Shown: positions 26,901 through 36,527 of the stretch, one piece after another
Layout: each line of letters opens with the position of its first letter
How positions within the stretch are numbered: position 1 is the stretch's first letter
From: Variovorax atrisoli 110B
Lineage (GTDB): Bacteria > Pseudomonadota > Gammaproteobacteria > Burkholderiales > Burkholderiaceae_C
DNA: 64,000 nt
Assembly (NCBI RefSeq): GCF_000382045.1
Contig: NZ_KB907454.1
Span: 248,001 to 312,000 of the forward strand
Reading direction: 5' to 3'
The notes under the pieces: model-generated
Told to the model about the DNA's origin: nothing
Database searches by the model: none
Seen by the model: only the letters and a program-made list of their open reading frames with translations
Program-made: the position numbers and the translations under genes

Positions 26901-28261
26901 GGAATGTTGGCGATGGCGATGTTGTTCTGGCCGTAGCCGCGCAGCAGCTCGCGTGCCGGGTCGGGCGGCGTGCCGGTCTCGGGCTTGTGGCGCTTCACGA
27001 GCGTGAGCGAGAGGTCGTCGGTCTCGTCGAAGCGGCCCTGGCGGTCGTAGACCCGCACGCGGTAGTAGAGCTTGCCGCTCGCGCTTTCGGGCAGGCGGTC
27101 GAGCAGGCCCTCGGGCACCTGCCACTCGCCGCGCAGGCCGGCGTCCAGCGGCACGGTGGCGACCTGGCGGCGCTGCATCGCCTCGTTGGCGGTGTACACG
27201 CGCAGCTCGGCCTTCGAGGTGAAGAGCAGGTAGTTGCTGTAGCCCGCGAAGCGCACCGTGTCGCCGGCCACCACGGTGGTGGGCCAGGCACTGGCGCTGA
27301 GTCGGCGCGGCTGCGAGAGGTTGTCGTACTGCAGGCGCAGCTGGTTGCGCTCGAGCTGAACGTCGACACAGCGCTGGCGGTCGGCGCTGGTGGTGCCGTC
27401 TGCCGAAGGCTGTTTGCCGTCGGGCGACAGCAGCTGGCCATCCACGCTCAGGCGCAGCGGCGCGTCGTCGGTGCCGAAGGCGGTGAAGGTGCGGCACACG
27501 CCGGGGTCGGCCGGCGCGGCGACCGGCGCTGCCGCAACGGGGGCGTCGCGCCAGTAGACGCGCACCTCGACGCGGCGGTTGGCGGCCCAGTTGGCCGGGT
27601 CGCTGGCGGGCGTCGCCACGGGCGCGTCGGGACCGCGAGAACTCGCGACCGCGGCCGTCTCCGGCAGGCCGAGGCGTTGCGTGAGATGGCGCGCGGCCTG
27701 CTGCGCGCGCGCCAGGCCCAGCGCGTGGTTGTCGGCGAAGCGCTCGCGCGACTTCGCGCTCAGCGCCTGCGTGTCGGTGTGGCCGACGATCTCGAAGCGC
27801 AGACCGTCGCGGCCCTTCACCTGCTCGGCGATGCGGTCGAGCTGCGCGCGGTCGGCGGGGGAGAGTGCATCGGCGCCGGAATCGAAATGCGGCGTGCTGG
27901 CGTCGCTGCGTTCGACGGGCGCGGCGACTGGCGATGCAGCCGGCGCGGCCGGCACCGCGCGCTCGTCGCCGAGCACGAAGGTGGCCTTGGGCAGCTCGCG
28001 TTCGCTGCTGCGCGGCAGGCGGCGTGCGCCGTCGATCTCCACCGCGCGCGGGTCTGCCGCGGCATGGTCGAGCATGCGACCGCGCACCGCGGTCTCCTGC
28101 GCGGCGGCCAGGCCCATGCCGAAGCAGGCGGCGGCCACGGCGCTCGCAAGGGCCATGCGCTTGGGCAGCGTCTTGCTGTTTCTTCTTCTCATGTCGGCTC
28201 GCTCGATCGGGTTCGGTGTCTGGGGGCGGGTCATGGCGGCGGTGGCTTTTGCTCGCGTCAT
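23939..28261 (-). CDS. OmpA-domain protein fused to a large outer-membrane beta-barrel
   Basis: 1440 aa. A signal-like segment at about residues 31-55 (MALASAVAAACFGMGLAAAQ) supports export; ATG 28192 would give a more standard signal. The OmpA peptidoglycan-binding domain spans about 125-236 (HFDSGADALS, VGHTDTQALS, NRRVEVRVYW). A middle region of beta domains follows. From about residue 590 to the end, alternating amphipathic strands with many Trp/Tyr/Gly predict an outer-membrane barrel ending in Phe (WFLNVLGKF). TFGDDSTTVEDAPTQGRFY is a motif shared by OmpA-barrel proteins that accompany DUF11 proteins. The ATG at 28261 overlaps the stop of the upstream giant gene (ATGA). Confidence 0.82.
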   Translation of the reverse strand: MTRAKATAAMTRPQTPNPIERADMRRRNSKTLPKRMALASAVAAACFGMGLAAAQETAVRGRMLDHAAADPRAVEIDGARRLPRSSERELPKATFVLGDERAVPAAPAASPVAAPVERSDASTPHFDSGADALSPADRAQLDRIAEQVKGRDGLRFEIVGHTDTQALSAKSRERFADNHALGLARAQQAARHLTQRLGLPETAAVASSRGPDAPVATPASDPANWAANRRVEVRVYWRDAPVAAAPVAAPADPGVCRTFTAFGTDDAPLRLSVDGQLLSPDGKQPSADGTTSADRQRCVDVQLERNQLRLQYDNLSQPRRLSASAWPTTVVAGDTVRFAGYSNYLLFTSKAELRVYTANEAMQRRQVATVPLDAGLRGEWQVPEGLLDRLPESASGKLYYRVRVYDRQGRFDETDDLSLTLVKRHKPETGTPPDPARELLRGYGQNNIAIANIPLSAGTVTASGAAIRPGESVRALGFAVPVDESGRFVFQQLVPRRVQTGEIAVTDAQGATRVYRRDFDLPTSDWFFVGQADLTVGSNSVSGPAAIMTNDKNRYGGGGWSEGRIAGYAKGQLNDRWTLTASVDTEERPLKELFRNLDRKDPTSLFRRFDPEDSWSTFGDDSTTVEDAPTQGRFYLRVDDGRSQAMWGNFKLNFGDTELTRVSRGLYGFHGRYLGEESTSFGEARLKVDAFAAEPGTLAAREEFRGTGGSLYYLRNQDITRGAERVTLEIRDRDSGLVLKRTQLVPTTDYEIDYLQGRVLLSAPLPSLSDDGSLVRAGGFTGMPTYLVVDYEYTPLATSLDTLAVGGRVSWWANDNVGVGVTASRQDQIGGDQRLAGVDLTLRKTENTYLKGEFARSRGPGTTQLDSMDGGFSFTGRNGSLTNGPGNGLGNGPTGSANAWRLEGQADLGDFDIRGGGRVSAYAQSRDAGFSAPGQYASNATRQVGVQATVPFGEKAENGELRLKADRRDEQNGYNSSVLDAQYSLALSPEWKLGLGLRYDDKTGDALITSPSLPTTQAVSGERADAAVQLEYTGADRWSAYGFAQKTLRRTGTRLENDRLGFGGRYRVNDKLALRGELSTGDGGLAGKAGVDYQYDDRSSVYMTYVSDTGRTDENLIGRGGSLVTGVRSRVGDGLTLFTEHRQATGAQPGLTHAYGVQYAPDTHWTFGVNFENGWVGAETLGATRRQAVAFTSGYSSERLKYSGGLEYRKDRTTAETRTSWLVKNSFSWKVDDDSRWIGKFNWADSDSTTGTLAAAKYTEAMLGYALRPALNDRLNLLFKYTYLYDLSSPGQVVSGGVDSTLGTVSTTGIDYQQRSHVFAIDATWDLSERWTLGGKYAWRRGELRASRDSSAPWFKSSAELAVLRVDWKLVRNWDWMLEWRTLRARELKDRKSGWVTAAYYHVNENLKVGIGYNFTDYSDNLTDMSYRSKGWFLNVLGKF

Positions 28262-31200
28262 GGCTTGGCCTCCCCTTCGGGGGCGGCGGCAGGCACCAGC
28301 TCGATCTCGACGTCCAGGTTGAAGAGCGGCGGCTCGTTGCGCGAAGCGCGCTGCTCGCCGAGCTGCTTCCAGCGCGAGAGCACCGCGGCCTTCACCGCGT
28401 CGGTGCGGTCGCGGCCCAGCGATGCGGGCTCGCCCGGCGCGGCCTTGTAGGCCAGGCGCAGCACCGATGTCTTCTCGGCCAGCACGGCCACCGTGCGGTC
28501 GAGCTCGCCCGCGAAGGCGGCGCGCAGCGTGGCGGCACCCTCGTCGAAGGCCGCGCCCTGAAGCGCGAGGCGCACCACGCGGTGAACGGTGGCGCCGAAG
28601 TTGATCTTCAGCACCTTGCCGCGCGTGGCGCGCTCGGCCGCCGGGTTCTCGCTGGTGGTGCGATAGCCCGAGGGCAGGGTGCGCTCGTCGAGCTTGAGCA
28701 CCAGGTTGCTGCCGGTGCCTTCCTTCGGAATGGCGGCGCAGGCGATGTGGTAGCGGCCCTCGGCGTCGGTGGTGGCCAGCACGCCGTTGACGGTGGCGAT
28801 GCGCACGTTGGCCAGGCCCGGCTCGCCGTCGTCCTGGTAGCCGTTGGCGTTCCTGTCGTCGTAGACCTTGCCGATCACGTCGGTGCAGTCGAAGAGGGCG
28901 TCGGGCACCACGCGCACGGCGGCGGTGGCCAGGTTCGACAGCGTCCGGCCGCCCACGCCCTGCGTGGCGACGACCTGGTTGACGAACTCGCCTTCGCCCA
29001 CGCCGACGCCCACGCCCGCGACCATCAGGTATTCCTTGGTCTCGTTGGGCGCGAAGTTCTGGCCGGGCACCACGACCTGGCGGCCGTTGACCTGCGGGAT
29101 CACGGGCAGCGCCACGCCGCCGGGCAGGGTGCGCACGCTGAGCGAGCCCTGGATGTAGCGGAAGCCCGGCGGCAGCGTGTCGACCACGGCCACGCCCGGC
29201 ACCGTGGTGCTTCGCGTGTTGCGCGCCGTGATGCGGTAGGGCAGCAGCTCGCCCTTCTTCACGGTCAGCTTCGAGGTGGTCTTGCGCAGCTCGATGAGCG
29301 TGGCGTTCGACGGGTCGAGCGGGATGTTGTTGGCCACCACGTGCTGGCCGCCGCCGCCCGGCATGTTGAACACCAGGTAGTAGCCCGCGCCCGGCACCAG
29401 TGCCGCGCCGGGGCTCACCACGCAGGGGTTGGTCTGCGCGGGCGCCGGTCCGTTGGCGGGCGCCGCGCACGACTGAGTGCCCAGCGCGCCGGCCGCCGCC
29501 GGGTACATCGTCGATGGCAGGTAGGCGCCCGGCGGGGTGACGACCAGGCGGTACTCGCCGGCCGGCGCGCCCGGCAACACGAAGAAGTCGTAGTAGCCGT
29601 TGGCGCCGGTGGTGTAGCTGTCGCGTCCGTCCAGCAGGTGCTGCGCTGGGTCGAAGCCCGGCGGGCCGACCAGCTTCACCACGGCGCCGGGCACGGGCGT
29701 GCCGCTCACGCTGTCGTACACCACGCCGCCCGGGTCGTAGGGCAGGTCCTGCTTCTGGATGTTGGCGCCCGCGGTCACGCGCACCTTGATGCTGAAGCGC
29801 GGATCGCTCGGAGCCGGTGTCGGGTAGGGGCCGTTGGCGCCGTTCTGCGCGGCATCGGTCGGCCACACGCCGCCCACGACGCGGCCGTCGGGCGCGCGGA
29901 AGCGCACGCGGTATTCGCCGGGCGTGAGGTCGCCGAAGCGGTAGCTGCCGTCGGCATTGGTGGTCACGGTGTAGAGCACGGTGGCCGCGTTCTCGGCGCA
30001 GGTGTTGCCGCCGTCGACGCAGCGCAGCAGCTCCACCGTCCAGCCTTCGCCCTGGCCCTCGCCCGATTCGCGGCTGCGGTTGTGGTTCTGGTCGAACCAC
30101 ACGGTCCCGGTCAGCGATGCGGGCTGGTTGCTGTGCTCGGTGAAGTCGTAGCCGGTGCCGTTGGCCTCCAGGCCCGTGAAGCCCACGCGGATCTGGTTGG
30201 TGCCCTGCGCGGTGCCGCCCAGCGTGCCGGGGATGGCGATGCCTTCGTCGTAGCCGCTCGGCTGCGTCTCGGTGATGGTGTAGCCGCCGCTGCCCGGAAG
30301 GGGCAGGCCGGGCAGCTCGTAGCGGCCGTTGGCGTCGGTGACGGCGGTGCGCGTCACCGCCTGGCCGGCCGCGTCGGTGCCGGTGAGCGTGATGGTCACG
30401 CCGGCGATCGGCAGGTCCTGCGGCTCGCGCTTGCCGTTGCGGTTGGCGTCGTTGTAGACGGTGCCCGCCAGCGATGCGCCGCGTTCGCCGAAGTTGTAGT
30501 TGTCGCCGTTGCCGCCGCGGTAGGCGATGGCGCTGATGACGTCGTTGCCCAGCGTGCCGGTGGCCGCACCCTCGACGGTGCCCACGGCGTCGAGGCCGTC
30601 GGCGTAGGTCACGGGCTGCGTCTCGCGGATGGTGTAGCCCGCGGCGTCGGCCGGCAGCAGGCCGGTGAAGACATAGCGGCCGCTGGCGTCGGTGACCACC
30701 GTGGCGTTCACCGCGAGGCCGCTGGCGGAGCGGCCGGTGAGCGTGAGCGTCACGCCCGGAATGCCGGCCTCGGCGGGCTGGCGCACGCCGTCGTTGTTGG
30801 TGTCGACGTACACCCAGCCCGCGATCTGGCCGCCGCGCTCGCCGAAGTTGTAGTCGATGCCCGCGTCTTCCGACACCAGCGCGAGGCCGCCGAAGCGGTC
30901 GTTGGTGCCGCCGGGGTTGGCGGTGCCGCGCGGCGCGCCGCCCACGGTGCCGAGCGACTCGGGGCCGTCGGCCACGCCGGCGGGCTGCGTCTCGTCGATC
31001 TGGTAGGTGCCGGGCGTGAGCGCGTCCACCAGGTAGTGGCCGTCGGCGGCGGTCTGCACCGTGCGGTCGACCGCGTTGCCCTGGAAGTCGGTGCCGGTCA
31101 CGCGGATGGTGGTGCCCGCGATGCCGGGCTCGCCGGTGTCGCGCGTGCCGTTGGAAGGCGCCACGTCGGCGTACACGTAGCCCGAGAGGCTCGCGGGCTT

Positions 31201-34200
31201 CACGGCCGAGAAGTTGTTGCCGGTGGAGCCTGCGCCCGCGGCGCCCAGCACGATGTTCTGGATCACGTTCGCGGTCGAGCCGTTGGGGCCGTTGGTCACG
31301 CCGGTGCCGCTGGTGGGCACCGAGCCCGGCGTGCTGCCCGCGCCGCTGACGGTGCCGGCGCGCGTGATGCCGGGCAGGTAGCCCGCGGGCCGCGCCTCGG
31401 TCACGGTGTAGCTGCCCGGTGCGAGGTTCGGGAAGCTGTAGTCGCCGCTGGCGTCGGTGGTGGTGGTGCGCGACACCGCCTGGCCGTTGACGTCGGTGCC
31501 GGTGAGCGTGATGGTCACGCCCGCCAGGCCCGGCTCGGTGGCCGGTGCGCCCTGTGCGCCGTTGCCGTCGCGGTCGTAGTACACGCGGCCCGAGATGCCG
31601 CCGGGCAGCAGCTCGCCGAACCAGTACTCGCCTTGCGTCGACGGCACGTTGGTGCCCGAGACGGTCACGCCGGTGATGACGTTGCCGCCGCCCTGGGGCG
31701 TGCCGGGCTGGCCGTTGTTGTTGGCCTTGCCGGGGGCGTAGTTGGCCGGCTGCGTCTCGGTGATGGTGTAGCCGCCCGCGCCCGAGGGAGGCACGTTGCG
31801 GAACTCGTAGGCGCCCGGCGTGCCGGTGGCCACCGCGAGGATGTTCACCGGGTTGCCCGCGGCATCGGTGCCCGTCAGGCGCAGCTCGACGTTCGGGATG
31901 CCGGTGTCGCCCGCCTGCGGGATGCCGTCGTTGTTGCCGTCGACGAACACGCGCGTGGTGATGCGGGTGAGCTGCTCGCCGAAGTTGTAGCCCGTTCCGT
32001 TCACGTTGGAAGCCAGCGTGATGGCGCTCACCGCGTCGTTGCCCGCCGTGCCGCCCGCGGAGCCGGCCGCGTCGGCGCCGTCGACGAAGCCGGCCGGCTG
32101 CGTCTCGGTCAGGGTGTAGTTGCCGGGCGTGAGGTTGTTGAAGGCGTAGTTGCCGGTGCCCGCCGCCGTGGTGGTGGTCAGCGAGACCGGGTTGCCGTAC
32201 ATGTCCGTGCCGGTGAGGGTGACCGTCACGCCGGCGATGCCGGGGTCGCCCGCGCTGGAGGAGCCGTTGTAGTCGGCGTCGTGGTAGACGCGTCCGGCCA
32301 GGCTGGATGCACGCACCTCGCCGAAGTTGTTGGCGCTGGAAGCGCCGCCCGTGCCGAGCACGATGTTGTCGATGCGGTTGGCGTTGGAGCCGTTCGGGCC
32401 GTTGCCGGTGCCCGGCGGCACGGTACCGGGCGTGCTGCCTGCGCCGCTGACGGTGCCGGCACGCGTGATGCCGGGCAGGTACGCGGCGGGCTGGTCCTCC
32501 ACCACGCTGTAGGTGCCAGCGGGCACGGTGAAGCTCCAGTTGCCGCCGGCATCGGTGGTGGTTGTGAGGGCGATGGGGTTGCCCGAGCTGTCGGTGCCGC
32601 TCAGGCGGATGGTCACGCCGGCGATGGCGGGCTCGCCGCCGTCGATCAGGCCGTTGCCGTTGAGGTCCTCGTACACGCGGCCCGAGAGCGCGCTGTTCTG
32701 CACGGTGACGCTGCCGTCGTTGAAGTTGTTGCCGCCGTTCGGGTCGGTGCCGCCGTTGGTGTCGCCCGAACCGGTGGTGACGATGTGCGCGCGGTTGGTC
32801 AGCACGGTGCCGTTGGCCGGCGCCGCGCCGCTGAAGCGCACCGGAATGCGCACCGTGGCCGTGCCGTTGGCGGGCATCGAGGTGATGGCGCAGCTCACGG
32901 CGGTGCTGCCGGCCGTGCCGGTGCAGGTGGGCGCGGCGGGCGTGAAGCTGCCGCCAGTCACGGTGAACACCGGCGGGCCGGCCAGCACCAGCGATGCGGG
33001 CAGGGTGTCGGTGAAGCTGGTGGTTTCGGCGCTGTCGGGGCCGTTGTTGCGCAGCTGCACGAGCCAGTCGAAGGGCACGGCCGAGGACACGGTGGTCACC
33101 GGCGTGGCGGTGCCGGCCATGACGGCGGCCTTGGAAACCACCTGCACGTCGGCCTTGAAGCGGAAGGTGGTGTTCTCGGCCACCGCGTTGTTGCCCTGGA
33201 CGGTGTCGAACGCATTGCGCGCGGCGTCGAAGAAATCGACCTTGGCGTTGTTCTGGAAGGTGCCGCGCGAGACGCCGCGCAGCACCACGCGGAACTGCAG
33301 CGTGTTGGGTTCGCCGGTGGCGGTGGCGCCCGAGCCGCCCAGCGTCGGGATGGTGAAGACGATCTGTCCGCCGGCCGAGCCGATCGCGGCGCCGCTGGCC
33401 AGGGCGAAGGTGGTGCCGCCAGGGGCTGTCACCGACACCAGCGTGGGCGGCAGCTCGCCGTTCGGACCCGGCAGCGGCAGCGTGTCGACCATGCGCACGT
33501 CTTCCGCCGTCGAGGCGCTGTTGTTCGACACCGTGATGGTGTAGCCCACGTCGTCGCCCACGTTCACCGGGTCGACGTCATCGCGCTTGGTGACGACGAG
33601 GTCGTACACCGGCGCGGTGATCGTCGCCGGCGCGGCGGCGTCGTTGTTGGCGGTGGTGATCTCGGGCGTGGCCGTGGAGACGCGCACGTTGTTGGTCACC
33701 GTGGAGCCGTTGAGCACGTACAGCGGCCGCACCTGCACCGTGACGGTCTGCTGCACGTTGCGGTCGAGCGAGGTCCAGGCGCACTCGAGCTGGTTGTTGG
33801 TGGTGCCGGTGCCCGTGGGCTGCGTGGTGCTCGGCTTCGTGCTGCAGCTGCCGCCGCCGGAGGGAGTGGCAGAGATGAACATCAGGTTGGCCGGCAGCGT
33901 GTCGACCACGTGCACGTCGTAGGCGCGGCTGAGGCTGCCCTGCGCGAGGCTCTGGTTGCGTGCCGTCAGCGTGTAGGTGAGCATCTGGCCCACGGGCACC
34001 GAGGCGGGGCTGGCCGACTTGGTGACCGTCACGTCGGTGCGCGCGAGCAGGTAGGCGGTGGTGCTGCCGTTGTTGTTGGCCAGGTCCGGGTCGGCCGGCG
34101 TGGTCGCCAGTGCATTGGCGGTGTTGTTGATCTGGAAGCCGTGGTCGGTGGCCGAAGCGCCATCGCCGTAGTGCTTCGTGACAACCTGGATGACCGGGCA

Positions 34201-36330
34201 CAGCGGCAGGGCGCTGGCTGGGTCGGTGCTCGCGCGGCAGACCGGCAGGGTCGACAGCGTGCAGTTCGACAGCGACGCCTGGCCGAAGCCGCTGCCGTTG
34301 GCCGGCAGCGCGCAGGTGCCCGCGAAGGTGCCGCCGTTGGGCGTCTGCGAAACGGTGCCTGCGCCGATGACCTGCGCGAAGTTGTCGGTGACGACCACGT
34401 TCTGCGCCTCGGAGGGGCCGGCGTTGACCACCTCGATCTGCCAGGTGACGTCCTGGCCCACGATCTGGCGGTTGCCCGCACTGTCGCCGATGCCCACCAC
34501 GCGCTTGAGCACCTTCACGTCGGCGGCGGTGGCGTTGTCGTTCACGCCGGTGCCCAGGCTCACGCAGTCGTTGCCGGTGTTGGCGTCGGGGTCGGCGCCC
34601 AGCGTGGGCGCGGCCGCGGGCAGCGCCACGTTCACACACATGGTGTTGACGATCTGGCCGCCGCCCGAAGGCAGCGCCGGGATGGTGGCGTTCACGATGA
34701 TGTAGCCGCCGTTGCGCGCGCTGTTGCCGCTGGACGTGTCCACGCCGATGTCCGTCGAGAGCGTGCGCGTGCAGGTCACTGTGGCCGGGCCGGGCACCGG
34801 CGTCGCGGGCGTCGGCGTGACGGTGGCGCCGCCCTTGGTCACCGTGCAGGTGTAGCCGTCGCGCTGCGTGACGCTGTTGATCTGCACGCCGGCCGGCAGG
34901 TCGTCCACCAGCTGGATGGTGCTGCCCGCGAGCAGGCGGGTGCTGCCGAGGTTGGTGCTGCCGACCTGGTAGTCGAAAGCCTGGCCCAGCGGCACGTTGT
35001 TCTGCGGCCAGCCGCGGCGCTTGTCGGCGCGGAAGTCGGTGGCCGAGACCGCCACGTCGGCCGGCACGCTGCCGGTGGCCGAGTTGGCGATGGGGCCGGT
35101 CGCGCTCACGGTAGCCTCGTTGACGATGCCGGTGCCGGCCGTCATGGCGATGACCGGGATCACGATGTCGCCGAGCGCCACGCTCGCGCCGTTGTTGCCG
35201 CCGATGTTGCTGCGCGTGCAGCTCACCGTCTGGCCGCTGACCGAGCAGGTCCAGCCGGTGGACTGTGCGGGCAACGCCTGGATCGCGAAGTTGGCGGGGA
35301 TGGTGTCGCTCAGCGTCACGCCGGTGGGCGGGCTGCCGCTGAAGCTCGGGCTCAGCCTGAAGTTGAAGTGCTGGCCGACGAGCAGCTGGCCGCCGTCATG
35401 GCTCTTGGACATGGCGAGCACGTAGCCCGCTGTCACGGTGGTGTTGGCGGTGGCGCTGTTGTTCGTGGAAACGCCGTCGCCCACCGAGCCCACCGCGGTC
35501 ACGGCCGGCTGGTGGGTGACGGTGGAACCCGCGCCCGCGGTCACCACGGCGTTGATGCTGTAGGTGCGGGTGTTGTTGCCGGCGGTGGCCGGCGTGGCGG
35601 GCACGTTGCAGCGCAGCTCGCTGCCGGTGATGGAACAGGCAGCGGGGAGGCTGCCGGCTACCACCGACAGCCCGGTCGGAATCGGATAGGTCAGCGTCGA
35701 GCCCGTGCTGGTGTCGGGACCGTTGTTGGTGACCGTGAAGACGATCGGCACCGTCGAGCCGCTCGGCGCATTGACCGGCGCGCTGATAGCCACCGCCATG
35801 TCCGCGCCCTGGTTCACGGTGATCGTCTTGGTCTCGCTGGAGCCGCCGCCGCTGGGCGTGGCGGTCACGCTCAGCGTGCCCTGCGAGACCGTGCGCAGCA
35901 GCACCTGGAAGTCGCGCAGCTGGTTCGCGGCCAGCGTGATGCCCGAGCAGGTCAGCGTGCCGGGACCGGCCGTGCCCTCGGAAATGGTCGCCGAGCAGCT
36001 GCCCACGGGCACCGGTCCGGTGCCCATGTAGATCGAGTTGGCGGGGATGGTGTAGGTGAATGACGCACCCGGCGCGTCGATCGGCAGGCTGTCGCTTTCC
36101 GCGATGGTGACGGTGCTCGTCACCGTGCCGCCGGCGGGAAGGATGTCGGGCGCGTGCACGAGGCTCGACACCTGCGGCACCGCGTGCGCCGCCGTGGCGA
36201 GCAGCAGGCCTGCCAGAGGGGCGGCAAGGCGCGCCAGGCGGCGGCGCCAGGTGCCGTGCTGCAGGCGCGCGTTGGAAGACACGTCGCGGCGGCCCTGCGC
36301 CCGCGACAGATTCGATGGGGTCCTGAACAT
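28258..36330 (-). CDS. Giant exported DUF11/SdrD-B repeat protein (2690 aa)
   Basis: Probably a secreted or surface-attached multidomain protein. A long signal peptide (about residues 1-50, LARLAAPLAGLLLATAAHA) is followed by about eight DUF11-type beta domains (DNA 36.2-32.7 kb) with phrases such as VVDTLPANL and DLVVTKRDDVDPVNVGDDVG. Next come eight Cna-B/SdrD-B-type domains (32.7-29.8 kb) with VYxDxNxxGxxxxGExGIAGVTxxLTGTD and TITETQP. Then there is a carboxypeptidase-like domain, one more DUF11, one more Sdr-like unit (VYDDRNANGYQDDGEP) and a charged C-terminus. ATG 36330 has GAGGGACGGG upstream. There is no LPXTG or autotransporter barrel; export likely depends on a partner. It is coupled to the OmpA-barrel gene. 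Confidence 0.85.
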   Translation of the reverse strand: MFRTPSNLSRAQGRRDVSSNARLQHGTWRRRLARLAAPLAGLLLATAAHAVPQVSSLVHAPDILPAGGTVTSTVTIAESDSLPIDAPGASFTYTIPANSIYMGTGPVPVGSCSATISEGTAGPGTLTCSGITLAANQLRDFQVLLRTVSQGTLSVTATPSGGGSSETKTITVNQGADMAVAISAPVNAPSGSTVPIVFTVTNNGPDTSTGSTLTYPIPTGLSVVAGSLPAACSITGSELRCNVPATPATAGNNTRTYSINAVVTAGAGSTVTHQPAVTAVGSVGDGVSTNNSATANTTVTAGYVLAMSKSHDGGQLLVGQHFNFRLSPSFSGSPPTGVTLSDTIPANFAIQALPAQSTGWTCSVSGQTVSCTRSNIGGNNGASVALGDIVIPVIAMTAGTGIVNEATVSATGPIANSATGSVPADVAVSATDFRADKRRGWPQNNVPLGQAFDYQVGSTNLGSTRLLAGSTIQLVDDLPAGVQINSVTQRDGYTCTVTKGGATVTPTPATPVPGPATVTCTRTLSTDIGVDTSSGNSARNGGYIIVNATIPALPSGGGQIVNTMCVNVALPAAAPTLGADPDANTGNDCVSLGTGVNDNATAADVKVLKRVVGIGDSAGNRQIVGQDVTWQIEVVNAGPSEAQNVVVTDNFAQVIGAGTVSQTPNGGTFAGTCALPANGSGFGQASLSNCTLSTLPVCRASTDPASALPLCPVIQVVTKHYGDGASATDHGFQINNTANALATTPADPDLANNNGSTTAYLLARTDVTVTKSASPASVPVGQMLTYTLTARNQSLAQGSLSRAYDVHVVDTLPANLMFISATPSGGGSCSTKPSTTQPTGTGTTNNQLECAWTSLDRNVQQTVTVQVRPLYVLNGSTVTNNVRVSTATPEITTANNDAAAPATITAPVYDLVVTKRDDVDPVNVGDDVGYTITVSNNSASTAEDVRMVDTLPLPGPNGELPPTLVSVTAPGGTTFALASGAAIGSAGGQIVFTIPTLGGSGATATGEPNTLQFRVVLRGVSRGTFQNNAKVDFFDAARNAFDTVQGNNAVAENTTFRFKADVQVVSKAAVMAGTATPVTTVSSAVPFDWLVQLRNNGPDSAETTSFTDTLPASLVLAGPPVFTVTGGSFTPAAPTCTGTAGSTAVSCAITSMPANGTATVRIPVRFSGAAPANGTVLTNRAHIVTTGSGDTNGGTDPNGGNNFNDGSVTVQNSALSGRVYEDLNGNGLIDGGEPAIAGVTIRLSGTDSSGNPIALTTTTDAGGNWSFTVPAGTYSVVEDQPAAYLPGITRAGTVSGAGSTPGTVPPGTGNGPNGSNANRIDNIVLGTGGASSANNFGEVRASSLAGRVYHDADYNGSSSAGDPGIAGVTVTLTGTDMYGNPVSLTTTTAAGTGNYAFNNLTPGNYTLTETQPAGFVDGADAAGSAGGTAGNDAVSAITLASNVNGTGYNFGEQLTRITTRVFVDGNNDGIPQAGDTGIPNVELRLTGTDAAGNPVNILAVATGTPGAYEFRNVPPSGAGGYTITETQPANYAPGKANNNGQPGTPQGGGNVITGVTVSGTNVPSTQGEYWFGELLPGGISGRVYYDRDGNGAQGAPATEPGLAGVTITLTGTDVNGQAVSRTTTTDASGDYSFPNLAPGSYTVTEARPAGYLPGITRAGTVSGAGSTPGSVPTSGTGVTNGPNGSTANVIQNIVLGAAGAGSTGNNFSAVKPASLSGYVYADVAPSNGTRDTGEPGIAGTTIRVTGTDFQGNAVDRTVQTAADGHYLVDALTPGTYQIDETQPAGVADGPESLGTVGGAPRGTANPGGTNDRFGGLALVSEDAGIDYNFGERGGQIAGWVYVDTNNDGVRQPAEAGIPGVTLTLTGRSASGLAVNATVVTDASGRYVFTGLLPADAAGYTIRETQPVTYADGLDAVGTVEGAATGTLGNDVISAIAYRGGNGDNYNFGERGASLAGTVYNDANRNGKREPQDLPIAGVTITLTGTDAAGQAVTRTAVTDANGRYELPGLPLPGSGGYTITETQPSGYDEGIAIPGTLGGTAQGTNQIRVGFTGLEANGTGYDFTEHSNQPASLTGTVWFDQNHNRSRESGEGQGEGWTVELLRCVDGGNTCAENAATVLYTVTTNADGSYRFGDLTPGEYRVRFRAPDGRVVGGVWPTDAAQNGANGPYPTPAPSDPRFSIKVRVTAGANIQKQDLPYDPGGVVYDSVSGTPVPGAVVKLVGPPGFDPAQHLLDGRDSYTTGANGYYDFFVLPGAPAGEYRLVVTPPGAYLPSTMYPAAAGALGTQSCAAPANGPAPAQTNPCVVSPGAALVPGAGYYLVFNMPGGGGQHVVANNIPLDPSNATLIELRKTTSKLTVKKGELLPYRITARNTRSTTVPGVAVVDTLPPGFRYIQGSLSVRTLPGGVALPVIPQVNGRQVVVPGQNFAPNETKEYLMVAGVGVGVGEGEFVNQVVATQGVGGRTLSNLATAAVRVVPDALFDCTDVIGKVYDDRNANGYQDDGEPGLANVRIATVNGVLATTDAEGRYHIACAAIPKEGTGSNLVLKLDERTLPSGYRTTSENPAAERATRGKVLKINFGATVHRVVRLALQGAAFDEGAATLRAAFAGELDRTVAVLAEKTSVLRLAYKAAPGEPASLGRDRTDAVKAAVLSRWKQLGEQRASRNEPPLFNLDVEIELVPAAAPEGEAKP
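29760..32705 (-). repeat. Eight tandem SdrD-B-like coding repeats
   Basis: Units of about 330-400 bp each encode GxVYxDxNxDGxxxxGExGIxGVTxxLTGTD ... TxTETQPxGYxxG ... YNFGE. Two units (31.2-31.6 kb and 32.3-32.7 kb) share the almost identical protein block ITRAGTVSGAGSTPG and are more than 90 percent identical in DNA there, a sign of recent duplication or conversion. Confidence 0.75.
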
Positions 36331-36499
36331 CCCGTCCCTCGTGATGGCTCTGTGGACCGGGCACCGTTTCTCTTGTGGCGCCGTGAAGGCGGCAGGTGCT
36401 CCGGAAAGGGCGGGATTCTTCGGCGCCACCCCGTTGGGCGCCTTTGCGGCTCAGGACGAAAGTTTTGCCAGTAATGACATTTGTTTACCAATGCAACAT

Positions 36500-36527
36500 A
36501 ATGTGAACTGAATGTGAACTAATTCAC
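36500..36527. promoter_or_regulatory. Direct and inverted repeats in an AT-rich divergent promoter
   Basis: AATGTGAACT occurs at 36500-36509 and again at 36511-36520 (11-bp period). The second copy overlaps the dyad GTGAA-CTAA-TTCAC (36514-36527). It lies between the giant surface gene and the REC-AraC regulator and is a likely binding site for that regulator. Confidence 0.55.

Noticed and set aside
24056..28450. A 1464-codon plus-strand frame opposite the OmpA-barrel gene
   Set aside because: Its composition is typical of an antisense shadow, and the minus-strand frame carries the recognisable OmpA and barrel sequence.
27865..36063. A 2732-codon open frame on the plus strand opposite the giant surface gene
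   Set aside because: It mirrors the repeat structure of the minus-strand gene, is rich in His, Arg, Gly and Val in the manner of antisense GC-rich frames, and has no domain, signal or ribosome site.
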